The position numbers were made by a program, and so were the translations under genes. This document shows positions 43,105-51,855 of a stretch of 64,000 nucleotides of DNA, one piece after another; position 1 is the first letter of the stretch; each line of letters starts with the position of its first letter. The notes under the pieces were generated by a model. It was given only the letters and a program-made list of their open reading frames with translations, did not search any database and was not told where the DNA came from. The stretch is from Phycisphaerales bacterium (GTDB lineage Bacteria > Planctomycetota > Phycisphaerae > Phycisphaerales > UBA1924). Where the stretch lies: contig JAJDDJ010000021.1 in the NCBI GenBank assembly GCA_029260395.1, positions 54,643 to 118,642 on the forward strand, in the 5' to 3' direction.

Positions 43105-45153
43105 TTAATCGCGCTCCGTTTGGGCGACAGAACTCGGCTTCGGGGTCCGGTCGATACGCAAGAGTCGGGCGTTGATCGCGACGATGACGGTTGAGAGTGA
43201 CATGAAGACGGCCCCCATCGCCGGAGACAGCACAATTCCGAGTGGGTACAACACCCCGGCGGCGGCTGGGATTGCGAACGCGTTGTAACCTGTGGCCCAC
43301 CAGAGGTTCTGGACCATCTTGCGGTATGTGGCTTGAGAAAGTTCGATGACCGCGGTCACATCGCGCGGGTCCGATCGAACGAGCACGATGTCGGCCGACT
43401 CGATTGCAATGTCCGTACCGGCCCCGACCGCGATGCCGATATCTGCCTGCGTGAGCGCCGGAGCGTCGTTAACCCCATCACCGGTCATCGCGACGACCAA
43501 GCCGCGTGACTGCACTTCCTTGATCTTGACTGCTTTCTGATCGGGGAGGACCTCGGCGAAGTAGTCATCCAAGCCAAGCTCATCGGAAACCCACTTGGCG
43601 ACAGCTTCCGCATCGCCGGTCAGCATCATGACCTGGATGCCCATCGCCTTCAGACGCTGCAGAGCTTCGCGCGACTCAGGACGGATGATGTCGGCGAGCG
43701 CGATAGCACCCTCGACGATACCGTTGATGACGACATACACAACGGTTTTGCCCTGCCCGGCGACGGTCGTGACGCGAGTGTCCCGCACGTTGAGCTCATT
43801 CTCACGCAGATACCCGGGGCTCACGATCATGAGCCGGGTTCCATCGACGACGGCCTCGGCTCCACGCCCCGGGATAGCCTTGAACTCGATCGGCGCAGGG
43901 AATTCGACACCGCGCTCACGAGCGCTTCGGACGACGCCCGCGGCAATCGGGTGCTCCGATTGGCTTTCGAGACTTGCAGCGAGTCGGAGTAGTTCGTCCT
44001 CGGATCTGTTCCCGAGTGAGATCACATCGGTAATACCAAATCTGCCCTCGGTGAGCGTTCCGGTTTTATCAAAGACAATGGCATCAAGGTTGCGGCCTCT
44101 CTCGAACGCCGTTCGGTCTCGAATCAGCAGACCGTTACTCGCAGAGATGGACGTAGAAACAGCGACGACTAGTGGCACGGCGAGCCCAAGCGCATGGGGG
44201 CATGCAATAATCATAACGGTCACAGCCCGTTCGAGCGAGAAGTCGAACGGCTTACCGATGAGCAACCACGTTAGAAGGGTGAGTGTCCCGACGGAGATCG
44301 CGATCACGGTAAGCCATAGCGCGGCACGATTGGCCAAATCCTGAGTCTTTGACTTGGACTCCTGGGCCTTACGGACCATTTCAATGACCTGAGAGAGAAA
44401 GGTCTCGTCTCCGGTTCGTCGGACCTCCATTGTGAATGCAGAATCACCGTTGATGGCCCCGCCGATGACTTCATCGTCTGGGCCCTTTTCCGCTGGCTTG
44501 CTCTCACCGGTGAGCATCGCCTCGTTAATGGTGGAGCGACCTTCGACTATCAGGCCGTCGGTGGGAATCTTCTCTCCAGGCTTGACGAGGACACGGTCGC
44601 CGTGATGGAGATCACTGACTGGTACGTCATGCGTAGCGCCGTCGTCTTGCACGAGGTGCGCTTCGGACGGCATGAGTTTGACGAGCTTTTCGAGCGCTGC
44701 CGAGGCACCCATCACAGATTTCATTTCGATCCAGTGCCCGAGGAGCATGATGTCGATAAGGGTTGCGAGCTCCCAGAAGAAGACTTCCCCGGCAAGCCCA
44801 AAGACAACTGCAGCTGAGTAAAAGTATGCCACTGAGATCGCGATGGTGATGAGCGTCATCATGCCGGGCATGCGCTTTCCCAACTCGGTCCGCATGCCTG
44901 AGAGGAAGGGCCACCCGCCGTAGAAGTACACGAATGAGGCAAGGACAAACTGCACATAGGAGTCGCCCGTGAACGCGAGCGACTCCTTGAGCCCGAGCAG
45001 AGACTGGATCATGGGTGAAAGGACAACGACTGGGACTGTCACGGCAAGAGAGATCCAGAATCGCTTCCGGAAGTCGGCGACCATGTGCGCGTGATGATCG
45101 TGATGCCCGTGAGAACTGTCATGTTTGCTTCGGTGTTCGTGCATGCCGTTCAT
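43105..45153 (-). CDS. copB: P1B-type copper ATPase with CPH motif (CopB-type)
   Basis: 682 residues from the ATG at 45153, which overlaps the DUF5676 stop by 4 bp (another Met is three codons in). The N terminus is His-rich (HEHRSKHDSSHGHHDHHAH) instead of carrying HMA domains. Core motifs: TINEAMLTGESKPAEK, the metal site IIACPHALGLAVP near 318 (CPH, P1B-3 type), [11 protein letters not shown] near 364, [25 protein letters not shown] near 558 and a final NLWWATGYNAFAIP helix. CPH and a His-rich leader are typical of CopB-like ATPases, reported to move Cu2+ and also Cu+ or Ag+. It differs clearly from the CPC-type ATPase at 34.4 kb. Confidence 0.9.
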   Translation of the reverse strand: MNGMHEHRSKHDSSHGHHDHHAHMVADFRKRFWISLAVTVPVVVLSPMIQSLLGLKESLAFTGDSYVQFVLASFVYFYGGWPFLSGMRTELGKRMPGMMTLITIAISVAYFYSAAVVFGLAGEVFFWELATLIDIMLLGHWIEMKSVMGASAALEKLVKLMPSEAHLVQDDGATHDVPVSDLHHGDRVLVKPGEKIPTDGLIVEGRSTINEAMLTGESKPAEKGPDDEVIGGAINGDSAFTMEVRRTGDETFLSQVIEMVRKAQESKSKTQDLANRAALWLTVIAISVGTLTLLTWLLIGKPFDFSLERAVTVMIIACPHALGLAVPLVVAVSTSISASNGLLIRDRTAFERGRNLDAIVFDKTGTLTEGRFGITDVISLGNRSEDELLRLAASLESQSEHPIAAGVVRSARERGVEFPAPIEFKAIPGRGAEAVVDGTRLMIVSPGYLRENELNVRDTRVTTVAGQGKTVVYVVINGIVEGAIALADIIRPESREALQRLKAMGIQVMMLTGDAEAVAKWVSDELGLDDYFAEVLPDQKAVKIKEVQSRGLVVAMTGDGVNDAPALTQADIGIAVGAGTDIAIESADIVLVRSDPRDVTAVIELSQATYRKMVQNLWWATGYNAFAIPAAAGVLYPLGIVLSPAMGAVFMSLSTVIVAINARLLRIDRTPKPSSVAQTERD

Positions 45154-45431
45154 TCTCCCTTCCTGTTTGCGGCTAGGTTGTAGAGTGCTGCCACCAGGGA
45201 TCCGAAGAGCCATCCGAGGATGGTCAGCTCGACGACCCCGATTCCGGCTTCCCACCAAGGCATGTCCCACCGAACGATCGGCTCAACGTTCAGCCCATGA
45301 AGCACGCTGTTTGAGAACCGGACTACGGCCTCCTTGGGCGCGACGAGCATGAGCAGCGCACACGCGATGTAGAGCAGGCCACAGGCCGCGCCAAACGCAA
45401 ACCCTGCTGCTTTGACGCTAATGGTGTTCAT
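45150..45431 (-). CDS. DUF5676 family small membrane protein
   Basis: 93 residues with two strong transmembrane helices (AAGFAFGAACGLLYIACALLM and AGIGVVELTILGWLFGSLVA), matching the DUF5676 small membrane family as far as I recognise it. It overlaps the P-ATPase start by 4 bp and the preceding small gene by 14 bp. Homologues often neighbour heavy-metal ATPases. It may be an accessory or assembly factor (inference). Confidence 0.72.
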   Translation of the reverse strand: MNTISVKAAGFAFGAACGLLYIACALLMLVAPKEAVVRFSNSVLHGLNVEPIVRWDMPWWEAGIGVVELTILGWLFGSLVAALYNLAANRKGE

Positions 45432-45621
45432 GAGTATTGCCTCCTTGGTTGTTTGAAGCCGGATCGTGCGAGTGAGCGCGAAACATGAAAAGATGGCATC
45501 CGAATATCAGTACAATGAATACAAAGAGAGCCGTCTCGCTCCCCACACCGAAAATCGGAAGCAGAAATACGGCGAGCAATGGCAGCGCACAGCCAAGTAC
45601 ATGCATGAGTAAGTGTCGCAT
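45418..45621 (-). CDS. Small membrane protein with His-rich tail (DUF2933-like)
   Basis: 67 residues. Two hydrophobic helices (VLGCALPLLAVFLLPIFGVG and ALFVFIVLIFGCHLFMF) and a C-terminal tail with several His (RAHSHDPASNNQGGNTHEHH), which could hold copper. It resembles DUF2933-type small proteins of metal-resistance loci. The ATG overlaps the PP2C stop by one base (TGATG) and its end overlaps the DUF5676 gene. Confidence 0.65.
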   Translation of the reverse strand: MRHLLMHVLGCALPLLAVFLLPIFGVGSETALFVFIVLIFGCHLFMFRAHSHDPASNNQGGNTHEHH

Positions 45622-47066
45622 CAGAAGGCCTCCTGTGGCTGTGAAGTGGTCGAAATGGCGACAGCGACCACGGTCATGTCGTCGTCGGCGACCCTTCCAT
45701 CGAGATGCTGCAGAGCTGACTCGAACACGCCCTGGGCGGCGGTCTTCGCCTCGGGACGGGTCAGTTCAGAGAGCATTTTCAATATCGCGGCTCTGCCCAG
45801 TTGCTGGCCGTCGCGATTCATGGCTTCGCTCAGTCCATCGGACATGAGCACGAGGACGTCGCCCGCATCAAGGTCGAGCTCGACATTATAGAACTCGGCC
45901 GTGGGATCGACGCCTAGGACCATGCCGGTTGAAGACAGCTCAGACACTCGGCCCCCGGAACACAGCACGTAGCAGATCTCGTGGCCAGCGCTTGCGTACA
46001 ACACGGGGCCTCCGTGTGCTGGGACTCGGACAACAATCATGGTTGCAAAGTCCTCAGGCAGGCTCGCCTTGAAGATCCCCGTGTTGAGACTCTTGAGGAC
46101 ACTGGCCGGTGAAAGGTCGGAAGCGTCAAGCGAAACCACGAGCGCTTTGATTACGGCGGCACCCATAGCCGCGGGCACGCCGTGCCCCACGACGTCGGCC
46201 AGGCAGTACAGTCTGTCGCCGCCCTTGAGCTCGAGTACCTCCACGTAGTCACCAGCGATCTGGTCGGCCGGGTGGTACTCGATGGCGACAGCGGAAGTCA
46301 GTGTTTCCCCGGTCATCAAGTGTGCTTGAAGACGTCGTGCACGTGAGAGCTGCGCATCGCGATCTCGCTCGCGACGGTCGAGGTCATGCATCATCGCCCC
46401 GAGTTCGGCTGAGAGTACTTCCAGCTCTGCATTGGCCGATGGGGGCAACGTAGGCGGTGCCTTCGAGGCGTTGTAGGAGCGAACTTTGTGCACTAGCTCC
46501 TCCAGTGGACGCGACACGAGATGGATAAGGAGCAGGTTGACGAGCAGCGCCGCAAACCCTGCGCCCCCGAGGAGAGCGCCGCCGCGGCGCAAGGCCCCGG
46601 CACGTGCATTTACAAAGATGGGGCTTACAAACTCTGACACGGTGACTACTGCCCCCGCTTCTTCGGCCGTGCCACTGATGCGCCTTTCCCCGATGTGTGT
46701 CACAGGATGTGTGTGCGAGGAACTGAGCTCGATACCTGACGGGACGAGGCGTGCGTCAATCTCGTGGCCCGGCGATGACCTTGCATCCATCGCGGCGCAC
46801 ACGGCATCGAGGTACTCCTGCACGGCCGCTGTGCCATGGTGCTCGAGAGCATCGGCGGCGTGGGCGATCGTGCGAGCCTCGTCCGCAAGCGAAGCTGTTG
46901 TGCGGTCGATGGCGTTCTCAATGCTCGCTCGGTAATCCAGATAGAGCATGCCGAGCGCCGCGACTCCAACAATCGTATTCACGACGAGCAAGAGCTGTGT
47001 GCGTAGACGTAGCTTGGAAAACGCCTCCCTGGTACGCATCAAGAACCTCTGGGCAGTCATGGGCAT
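45621..47066 (-). CDS. Membrane sensor PP2C (SpoIIE/RsbU-type) phosphatase
   Basis: 481 residues. N-terminal transmembrane helix (QLLLVVNTIVGVAALGMLYL), a periplasmic sensor of about 130 residues, a second helix (GFAALLVNLLLIHLVS) and a HAMP-like linker, then a coiled segment and the PP2C domain (about 265-475) with AGDYVEVLEL, LADVVGHGVPAAMG and a DDDMTVVAVA end that bind the metals. It should dephosphorylate a cytoplasmic partner (an anti-anti-sigma STAS protein in known cases) in response to a periplasmic signal. No STAS partner is visible in the window. Operon context suggests the signal is copper or redox stress (inference). Overlaps DUF1622 by 10 bp. Confidence 0.87.
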   Translation of the reverse strand: MPMTAQRFLMRTREAFSKLRLRTQLLLVVNTIVGVAALGMLYLDYRASIENAIDRTTASLADEARTIAHAADALEHHGTAAVQEYLDAVCAAMDARSSPGHEIDARLVPSGIELSSSHTHPVTHIGERRISGTAEEAGAVVTVSEFVSPIFVNARAGALRRGGALLGGAGFAALLVNLLLIHLVSRPLEELVHKVRSYNASKAPPTLPPSANAELEVLSAELGAMMHDLDRRERDRDAQLSRARRLQAHLMTGETLTSAVAIEYHPADQIAGDYVEVLELKGGDRLYCLADVVGHGVPAAMGAAVIKALVVSLDASDLSPASVLKSLNTGIFKASLPEDFATMIVVRVPAHGGPVLYASAGHEICYVLCSGGRVSELSSTGMVLGVDPTAEFYNVELDLDAGDVLVLMSDGLSEAMNRDGQQLGRAAILKMLSELTRPEAKTAAQGVFESALQHLDGRVADDDMTVVAVAISTTSQPQEAF

Positions 47067-47398
47067 TTCTCGATAGTCTTTGGGCCAGCGCGCCGGAGCT
47101 CATAGGCGATGCTCAGGCTCAGCACGGTACGGATGACGATAACAGCTCCGAGCACGGCCATTCCTTCAAGGGTCGGTGTTACAACAGTCTTGAGGATGTC
47201 TGCAGCGATAAGGAACTCGAGCGAGAGCACAAGCCGCTCTGCGAGTCGGAGCCGCGCTTCGGTTGTTCGTTCTCTTAGGCCACGACTGACTGCTGCGAGC
47301 ACGATCTCCGCAACGGCGGCGACGATTGACGCCGCGATCATGAGTGCGGCGATCGCTTCGATAAACCGAACAGTGACATTGATGAGATCTTCAATCAT
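47057..47398 (-). CDS. DUF1622 membrane protein
   Basis: 113 residues with three hydrophobic helices and the conserved DUF1622 segment RLAERLVLSLEFLIAADILKTVVTP split over residues about 48-75, then LGAVIVIRTVLSLSIAYEL. Function of the family is unknown. It lies 20 bp after the multiheme cytochrome gene and overlaps the PP2C gene by 10 bp. Confidence 0.8.
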   Translation of the reverse strand: MIEDLINVTVRFIEAIAALMIAASIVAAVAEIVLAAVSRGLRERTTEARLRLAERLVLSLEFLIAADILKTVVTPTLEGMAVLGAVIVIRTVLSLSIAYELRRAGPKTIEKCP

Positions 47399-47418
47399 GC
47401 GGTGCGGTAGCTCTCATT

Positions 47419-48192
47419 TCAGTGGTGCTTGTACCAACCGATCCTCGGAATCTCGTTCCACGAGTTGGTGCGGTGACACTTGAAACAGTCAGAGACCTCG
47501 GCGCGCTCGACTCCCGCCACTTGCTTTGAGACCATGTTAAAATGCCCCTTGTAGTGACTGGGCGGCGCGCTGTGGCACTGCATGCAGTCCATTGACTGAG
47601 GCGAGGGGTGCCTGTACTCGGGGATGCGCCAGGTCGCGGTCGAGTGGCAGGAGGCGCAGTCGGTTCCGAACAGCGTCCGGTGCGGTTCCTCGTTGGCGTG
47701 ACAGGAGGCGCAGTCGAGCGTGAGTTCGCTCGGCGAGATCCGTGCGTGCGGAGGGGGCGCCACGATCGCGTGTTCGCGGAGTGCGTTGATGAGCATTTGC
47801 GCGTCTTGATTTCCATCTGACTGAGCGATGGTGACAAGCATTTTGTGATCCATTCGGGTAGGCACCGATGGTGGTTTGCCATGCTCGGTATGGCAGCCGA
47901 CGCATGTGCCGACGTTGGCATGAAATGCAGTGTCCGGCGTAGAGAGCAAGGTCTCGTTGTTCGCGTGGCAGGAGATGCAGCTGGAGGTTTCGATCCCTAT
48001 GTGGGGCGTGTGACATGCGGCGCAGTCGTTGGCGAGGAATGCGTGCGCCTCGGTCAGCGGGCCGGGACTGACCATATCCTGCCATCCGATCGCCGCATCA
48101 GGTCCGCCGTGGTGCACGACGAACGGCAGTGCGAAACCAAAGCCGAGTGCGCCGAGCGTGAGAGTTCCATAGACGAGTTCGAGCTTCTTCAT
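47419..48192 (-). CDS. Seven-heme c-type cytochrome (cytochrome c3/NapC-like)
   Basis: 257 residues from the ATG at 48192 overlapping the previous stop by 4 bp. An N-terminal uncleaved helix (LVYGTLTLGALGFGFALPFVV) anchors it. Seven CxxCH heme sites are visible: CAACH, CISCH, CVGCH, CASCH, CASCH, CMQCH and CFKCH, spread along residues about 50-235. Additional His (HTPH, HTEH) can serve as distal ligands. It lies periplasmically and should pass electrons between the adjacent cytochrome b-like protein and a terminal partner. Two CASCH sites are near-duplicates. Confidence 0.88.
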   Translation of the reverse strand: MKKLELVYGTLTLGALGFGFALPFVVHHGGPDAAIGWQDMVSPGPLTEAHAFLANDCAACHTPHIGIETSSCISCHANNETLLSTPDTAFHANVGTCVGCHTEHGKPPSVPTRMDHKMLVTIAQSDGNQDAQMLINALREHAIVAPPPHARISPSELTLDCASCHANEEPHRTLFGTDCASCHSTATWRIPEYRHPSPQSMDCMQCHSAPPSHYKGHFNMVSKQVAGVERAEVSDCFKCHRTNSWNEIPRIGWYKHH

Positions 48193-48941
48193 TGCAACCA
48201 CCTAATTCCGAAGTACCACGCCGACCAAATATGGACGAAGAGCAGCGCATACAGAACGATCGCAATGATGATGTGACATGTGAGCCAGCGAGTGAATACA
48301 GCCCTGGCCGTGCCGTGTGTCCTAATGGCAAGTTCAAGATCGGAGACAGACTCGGCGATGCGAAGCGCTTGGGCAGGGGCCCGCAGCAGCCCGTCGGTCT
48401 TGCCAACGAGAACTAACGATGCGAGCCGCCCCCGCAGGGATGCCCCGCGGCGCACGACGGTGGCCGAATCGGGATGGGCTTGGAGTTTTTCGGAGATCAA
48501 GGTGTATTCTGCCAGGAGCTCGTCGCGGTCGGCCCGCATCTGGCGGATGTCTGTCGAGAGCCGTCCAAGGAGGTAGCGACCAACATACCCGCTGATGGCG
48601 ACGATCAGCATCATGAGCGTGAGCGCAATGCCCAATGCGCTCTGAAACTTATGACCAGTGTGCAGAACACCGAGGATCGGGGCGAGAACGCCCGTATAGA
48701 TATGGATCGTGAGCAGCGTGCGCATGGAAATATGAGGGGTGATGCGCTTCTTGAGCCATGGGATTCGCTTCACGAACAGATACATGAGTGGCACGAGCAT
48801 GAGCGATGCGGCGGAGATACCAAGCAGACCACCCGCGAGGCTTCCAGCGAATCTCGGGTCCCGGTGCACGAAGAACCCCATCGTGAGCACGAGCATGAGC
48901 ACGATGAGAGCCGAGACGACGAGCTTCTGCCGCTCCTGCAT
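48189..48941 (-). CDS. Cytochrome b-like membrane protein
   Basis: 250 residues from the ATG at 48941, chosen because GGAGG lies six bases upstream; the frame to 48968 is less likely. Four or five transmembrane helices (KLVVSALIVLMLVLTMGFFV, LLGISAASLMLVPLMYLFV, TLMMLIVAISGYVGRYLLG) are present. Pairs of His are placed for b-hemes: LTIHIYTGVLAPILGVLHTGH and LTCHIIIAIVLYALLFVHIW. This layout suggests a quinol- or NAD-side to periplasm electron conduit. It sits between a ferredoxin reductase and a multiheme cytochrome c with overlapping stops and starts, so the three likely form one complex. Confidence 0.78.
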   Translation of the reverse strand: MQERQKLVVSALIVLMLVLTMGFFVHRDPRFAGSLAGGLLGISAASLMLVPLMYLFVKRIPWLKKRITPHISMRTLLTIHIYTGVLAPILGVLHTGHKFQSALGIALTLMMLIVAISGYVGRYLLGRLSTDIRQMRADRDELLAEYTLISEKLQAHPDSATVVRRGASLRGRLASLVLVGKTDGLLRAPAQALRIAESVSDLELAIRTHGTARAVFTRWLTCHIIIAIVLYALLFVHIWSAWYFGIRWLQ

Positions 48942-48942
48942 C

Positions 48943-50739
48943 TCAGGCCTCCACTTCAAGGTCGCCATCAGACTTGGCCTGGCAGGCGAGGATCACGCCA
49001 CTTCGCCGATCGTTGTCGTCAAGCGCATCTTCAACATCCATCGCGACTGCACCCTTGAGAAGTCGGACCTTACAGCTGCCGCAGGTGCCTGCTCGGCAGG
49101 AGTTGTCGATATCAACGCCGACTTCATCGGCGGCCTCCAGCACGGTCTGGTCTGGGCCGAGCGACGCGGACTTACCAGAACTCACAAACCGGATAGTGGA
49201 CGCAGCGAGCGGTGCCTCATCCGTACTCGTGGCTGCTTTCTTAGCGGGTCCGAACGCCTCGGTCTTGATGCGGTCGGCAGGCACACCCAACTCGCCGAGC
49301 GTGCTCTTAAGCGCATTCATCATCGGCGGTGGTCCACAGAGATGAACAAGCTTCTCCGCTAGGTCGGGGACGCACTCTCGGATGAGCCCTGCGGAGAGAC
49401 GCCCTGTCGGACCGACCCACGAGCTCCCTCGGGCGCGTGTCATTGTGGCAGTAACATTCAGACGAGGATGCTTGCGTTGGAGATATTCAAGCTCGTCACG
49501 GAAACAGAAGTCATCGGTAGTGCGGCAGCAGTGCAGCAGGAAGATGTCGCCGGGCCAAGCCAGGTCGGTGAGGTAGCGAATCACGCTCATCATGGGCGTG
49601 ATGCCGACACCACCGCTCACCAGCACGATGCTGTCTTCGCCGTCGCCGTTGAATGTGAATGTGCCCGAAGGCGCGCTCACAACAAGGCCTCCACCCTCGG
49701 AGAGTGTGTCGTGCAGCGATCGGCTGACGACACCGTGTTCTTCGCGTTTGACTGATATTTCCACGTACTCGGGTCGCGTTGGGCTAGAGGCGATTGTGTA
49801 AGACCGCTTAACTGTGCGGCCATCGACCTCTATCTGGACCGTCAGGAACTGCCCCGGCTCGTATGTGAAAGGCAGTGGTCCACCTTCCGGATGCACAAGT
49901 CGAAGTGTCTTGATATCGGGTGTTTCGCGGAATGTGATCGCAAGCTGAAGCTGCCCTTGCCACCGATCACCGGTTTGTGGTCGATTCACCGGAATCGGCA
50001 TCGCCTCACCCTGACCCGCTGCCGCCGGAACAGGCACCATTGGAACTGCCTCCGGTGCCGCTGAGGCTTGTGCCGCCAGTTCCTGCAGGAGCGTCGTCGC
50101 TCGACGCATCTTCACGAAGTAGAGCCCGATCATCGTGACGACAAACACCGTGAGCAAAACCATCACACTCAGGTGGAACCACGACCACCCGAAGGGACCA
50201 CCAGTGCTCGCAGGTGCCAACGATGTCAGGCTCATCTCACGCTTGAACCAGTCCATAGCGACCCGGTCTGGCGCGGCTCCAGTGTTCATGACGCGGTGGG
50301 CCGCGAGCCCGCTGTCAAACCGGGTAAGCCCCTCACGGAGGGTGTTCACCGCTGCCTGCATGGCTTCGAAATCCTGGGTTGGCGATGCCCTGAGGAGCGC
50401 GTCAAACCCCTCACCCATCAGGGCAGTCCCAGTCTGCATCCGCTCATGGCCGAGCCGCTCGAATGCGTCACGCTCTTCAGCGGTCATGCGTGGGAGGTCC
50501 ATGAGGCTGGGGTAGATGTCTTTCGGGGCCGGGACGCCCATCCGGCTCATCATTTCGCCCATGTCACCCATGCCTTGCATGCCGCCAGCAGGCGATACGC
50601 CTTCGTCCCCTGCTTGCGGGGTGCTGCTCTCCTCGGGGTGGTGCGCAGCGTGCTCCTCCGGTGTGACCTGTCCCCAAGCGCTTGACAGGCAACCCGTGAA
50701 CGCGGCAAGTGCGAACATCGAGACGATTACGCGGTTCAT
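48943..50739 (-). CDS. Membrane-bound FAD/NAD(P) reductase with C-terminal plant-type [2Fe-2S] domain
   Basis: 598 residues. N terminus: signal (VSMFALAAFTGCLSSAWG), then a Met-rich segment (GGMQGMGDMGEMMSRMG) and a roughly 100-residue region with a transmembrane helix (HLSVMVLLTVFVVTMIGLYFV) near 190. C terminus: FAD domain (VKRSYTIASSPTRPEY near 310), NAD(P) domain (VSGGVGITPMMSVI near 370; HLCGPPPMMN near 470) and ferredoxin domain with NSCRAGTCGSCKV near 560 (CX4CX2C) plus a later Cys (ACQAKSDG). It should move electrons from NAD(P)H to the cytochrome b-like protein. The exported N-terminal Met-rich part could sense or bind Cu+. Overlaps the HD-domain gene by 4 bp. Confidence 0.85.
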   Translation of the reverse strand: MNRVIVSMFALAAFTGCLSSAWGQVTPEEHAAHHPEESSTPQAGDEGVSPAGGMQGMGDMGEMMSRMGVPAPKDIYPSLMDLPRMTAEERDAFERLGHERMQTGTALMGEGFDALLRASPTQDFEAMQAAVNTLREGLTRFDSGLAAHRVMNTGAAPDRVAMDWFKREMSLTSLAPASTGGPFGWSWFHLSVMVLLTVFVVTMIGLYFVKMRRATTLLQELAAQASAAPEAVPMVPVPAAAGQGEAMPIPVNRPQTGDRWQGQLQLAITFRETPDIKTLRLVHPEGGPLPFTYEPGQFLTVQIEVDGRTVKRSYTIASSPTRPEYVEISVKREEHGVVSRSLHDTLSEGGGLVVSAPSGTFTFNGDGEDSIVLVSGGVGITPMMSVIRYLTDLAWPGDIFLLHCCRTTDDFCFRDELEYLQRKHPRLNVTATMTRARGSSWVGPTGRLSAGLIRECVPDLAEKLVHLCGPPPMMNALKSTLGELGVPADRIKTEAFGPAKKAATSTDEAPLAASTIRFVSSGKSASLGPDQTVLEAADEVGVDIDNSCRAGTCGSCKVRLLKGAVAMDVEDALDDNDRRSGVILACQAKSDGDLEVEA

Positions 50740-51722
50740 ATCGCTTCTCCCGCTGATTCTCGATCCGTGGTTTCCGACGTAGCACCGCGCGTGTTACTCA
50801 ACACGCTTCGGAGCGCACTGAATACGGTGCCGTCCACCTTGGTGCCCACCAAATCCTCCATCTCATGAAGCGCGTTTGCTTCGCTCATGGCCTCGTGGTA
50901 CGGCCGCGACTCGGTAAGGGCTGTGAACACATCTGCAACGCGTAGTACCGCGGCTACTGGGTCGCTGTCTTCGGCCTTCAGACCTCGTGGATACCCGGTT
51001 CCGTCCGGACACTCGTGGTGCTGTGCAACCAGCCGGGCTATCTCGTCTGTTCCGGGGATCTCACGCAGCATGGTGACGGCGATATCAACATGCTCTCGCA
51101 TGGCATCCATCTGGTCTTTGTCGAGCGGGCCGTGCTTGAAGAGGATTGCATCTGCGATGCCGGCCTTCCCGATATCGTGAACCAGCGCAGCAAGGCGAAG
51201 GTTGGACAGGACCTGCTCTTCGTATCCCAGTGCCGTGCCGATCGATGTGGCAATTTCGGCAACCCGTCTCGAGTGCGAGACCGTGGCCGCATCGCGCACG
51301 CTCACGGCCGTCAGAAGCCCTGTGATACCGTTAATCGTCTCCGCGTGCTGAGACCTCGCGATCACCTCATCCCGCTGTTTTTTACGAAAATTCGCCGTGT
51401 GCACGAGGTGCCCGGAGACCACTCCGACAACGGGGTACACCCCAAACCATGCGTACTGGTCCAAGTTGGCCATCGGTGAGTCGCCCCACGACCACAGCAG
51501 GTGCGCCAGATACGCCAGGCTCACACCCACCGTCGCGAGTAGTCCACCTCGTCGCTCGAATGTGACGGATGCGATCATGATCGGGATGAGGTACATTCCC
51601 GCCAAGAGGATGTGGAGCCAGTGGAGCGAGGGAGATCGTGTTCCGATCGCGAAGTGCATCGCGGTAATCACGACAGTCCACGCCACGGCTCGTAAGAGTT
51701 GTGTCTTTTGAGAGGAACTCAT
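50736..51722 (-). CDS. Membrane HD-GYP-like signalling protein
   Basis: 328 residues from the ATG at 51722 (frames to 51791 possible but less likely). Several transmembrane helices occupy the first 120 residues (AVAWTVVITAMHFAIG, WLHILLAGMYLIPIMIA). The HD domain (about 155-290) has HSRRVAEIATSIG, AALVHDIGKAGI near 190 (HD pair) and QHHECPDGTGYPRGL near 245 (HD-GYP-like motif GTGYP). HD-GYP enzymes hydrolyse cyclic di-GMP or related cyclic nucleotides. It begins with the Cu/redox operon after the small CBM48 gene and may link copper status to second-messenger signalling (inference). Confidence 0.82.
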   Translation of the reverse strand: MSSSQKTQLLRAVAWTVVITAMHFAIGTRSPSLHWLHILLAGMYLIPIMIASVTFERRGGLLATVGVSLAYLAHLLWSWGDSPMANLDQYAWFGVYPVVGVVSGHLVHTANFRKKQRDEVIARSQHAETINGITGLLTAVSVRDAATVSHSRRVAEIATSIGTALGYEEQVLSNLRLAALVHDIGKAGIADAILFKHGPLDKDQMDAMREHVDIAVTMLREIPGTDEIARLVAQHHECPDGTGYPRGLKAEDSDPVAAVLRVADVFTALTESRPYHEAMSEANALHEMEDLVGTKVDGTVFSALRSVLSNTRGATSETTDRESAGEAI

Positions 51723-51855
51723 CGTGCCGGCACCTTCGTGAGACCGGGCAACAACCCTAGAGGAGATTCGCATCGACGCGCCAAGGTGCACAACGGGCTC
51801 ATGGCACGCCCGCGGTGCGCTGGCTTCTCAGATTGCTTGGGGTGCCGACGAGTCA

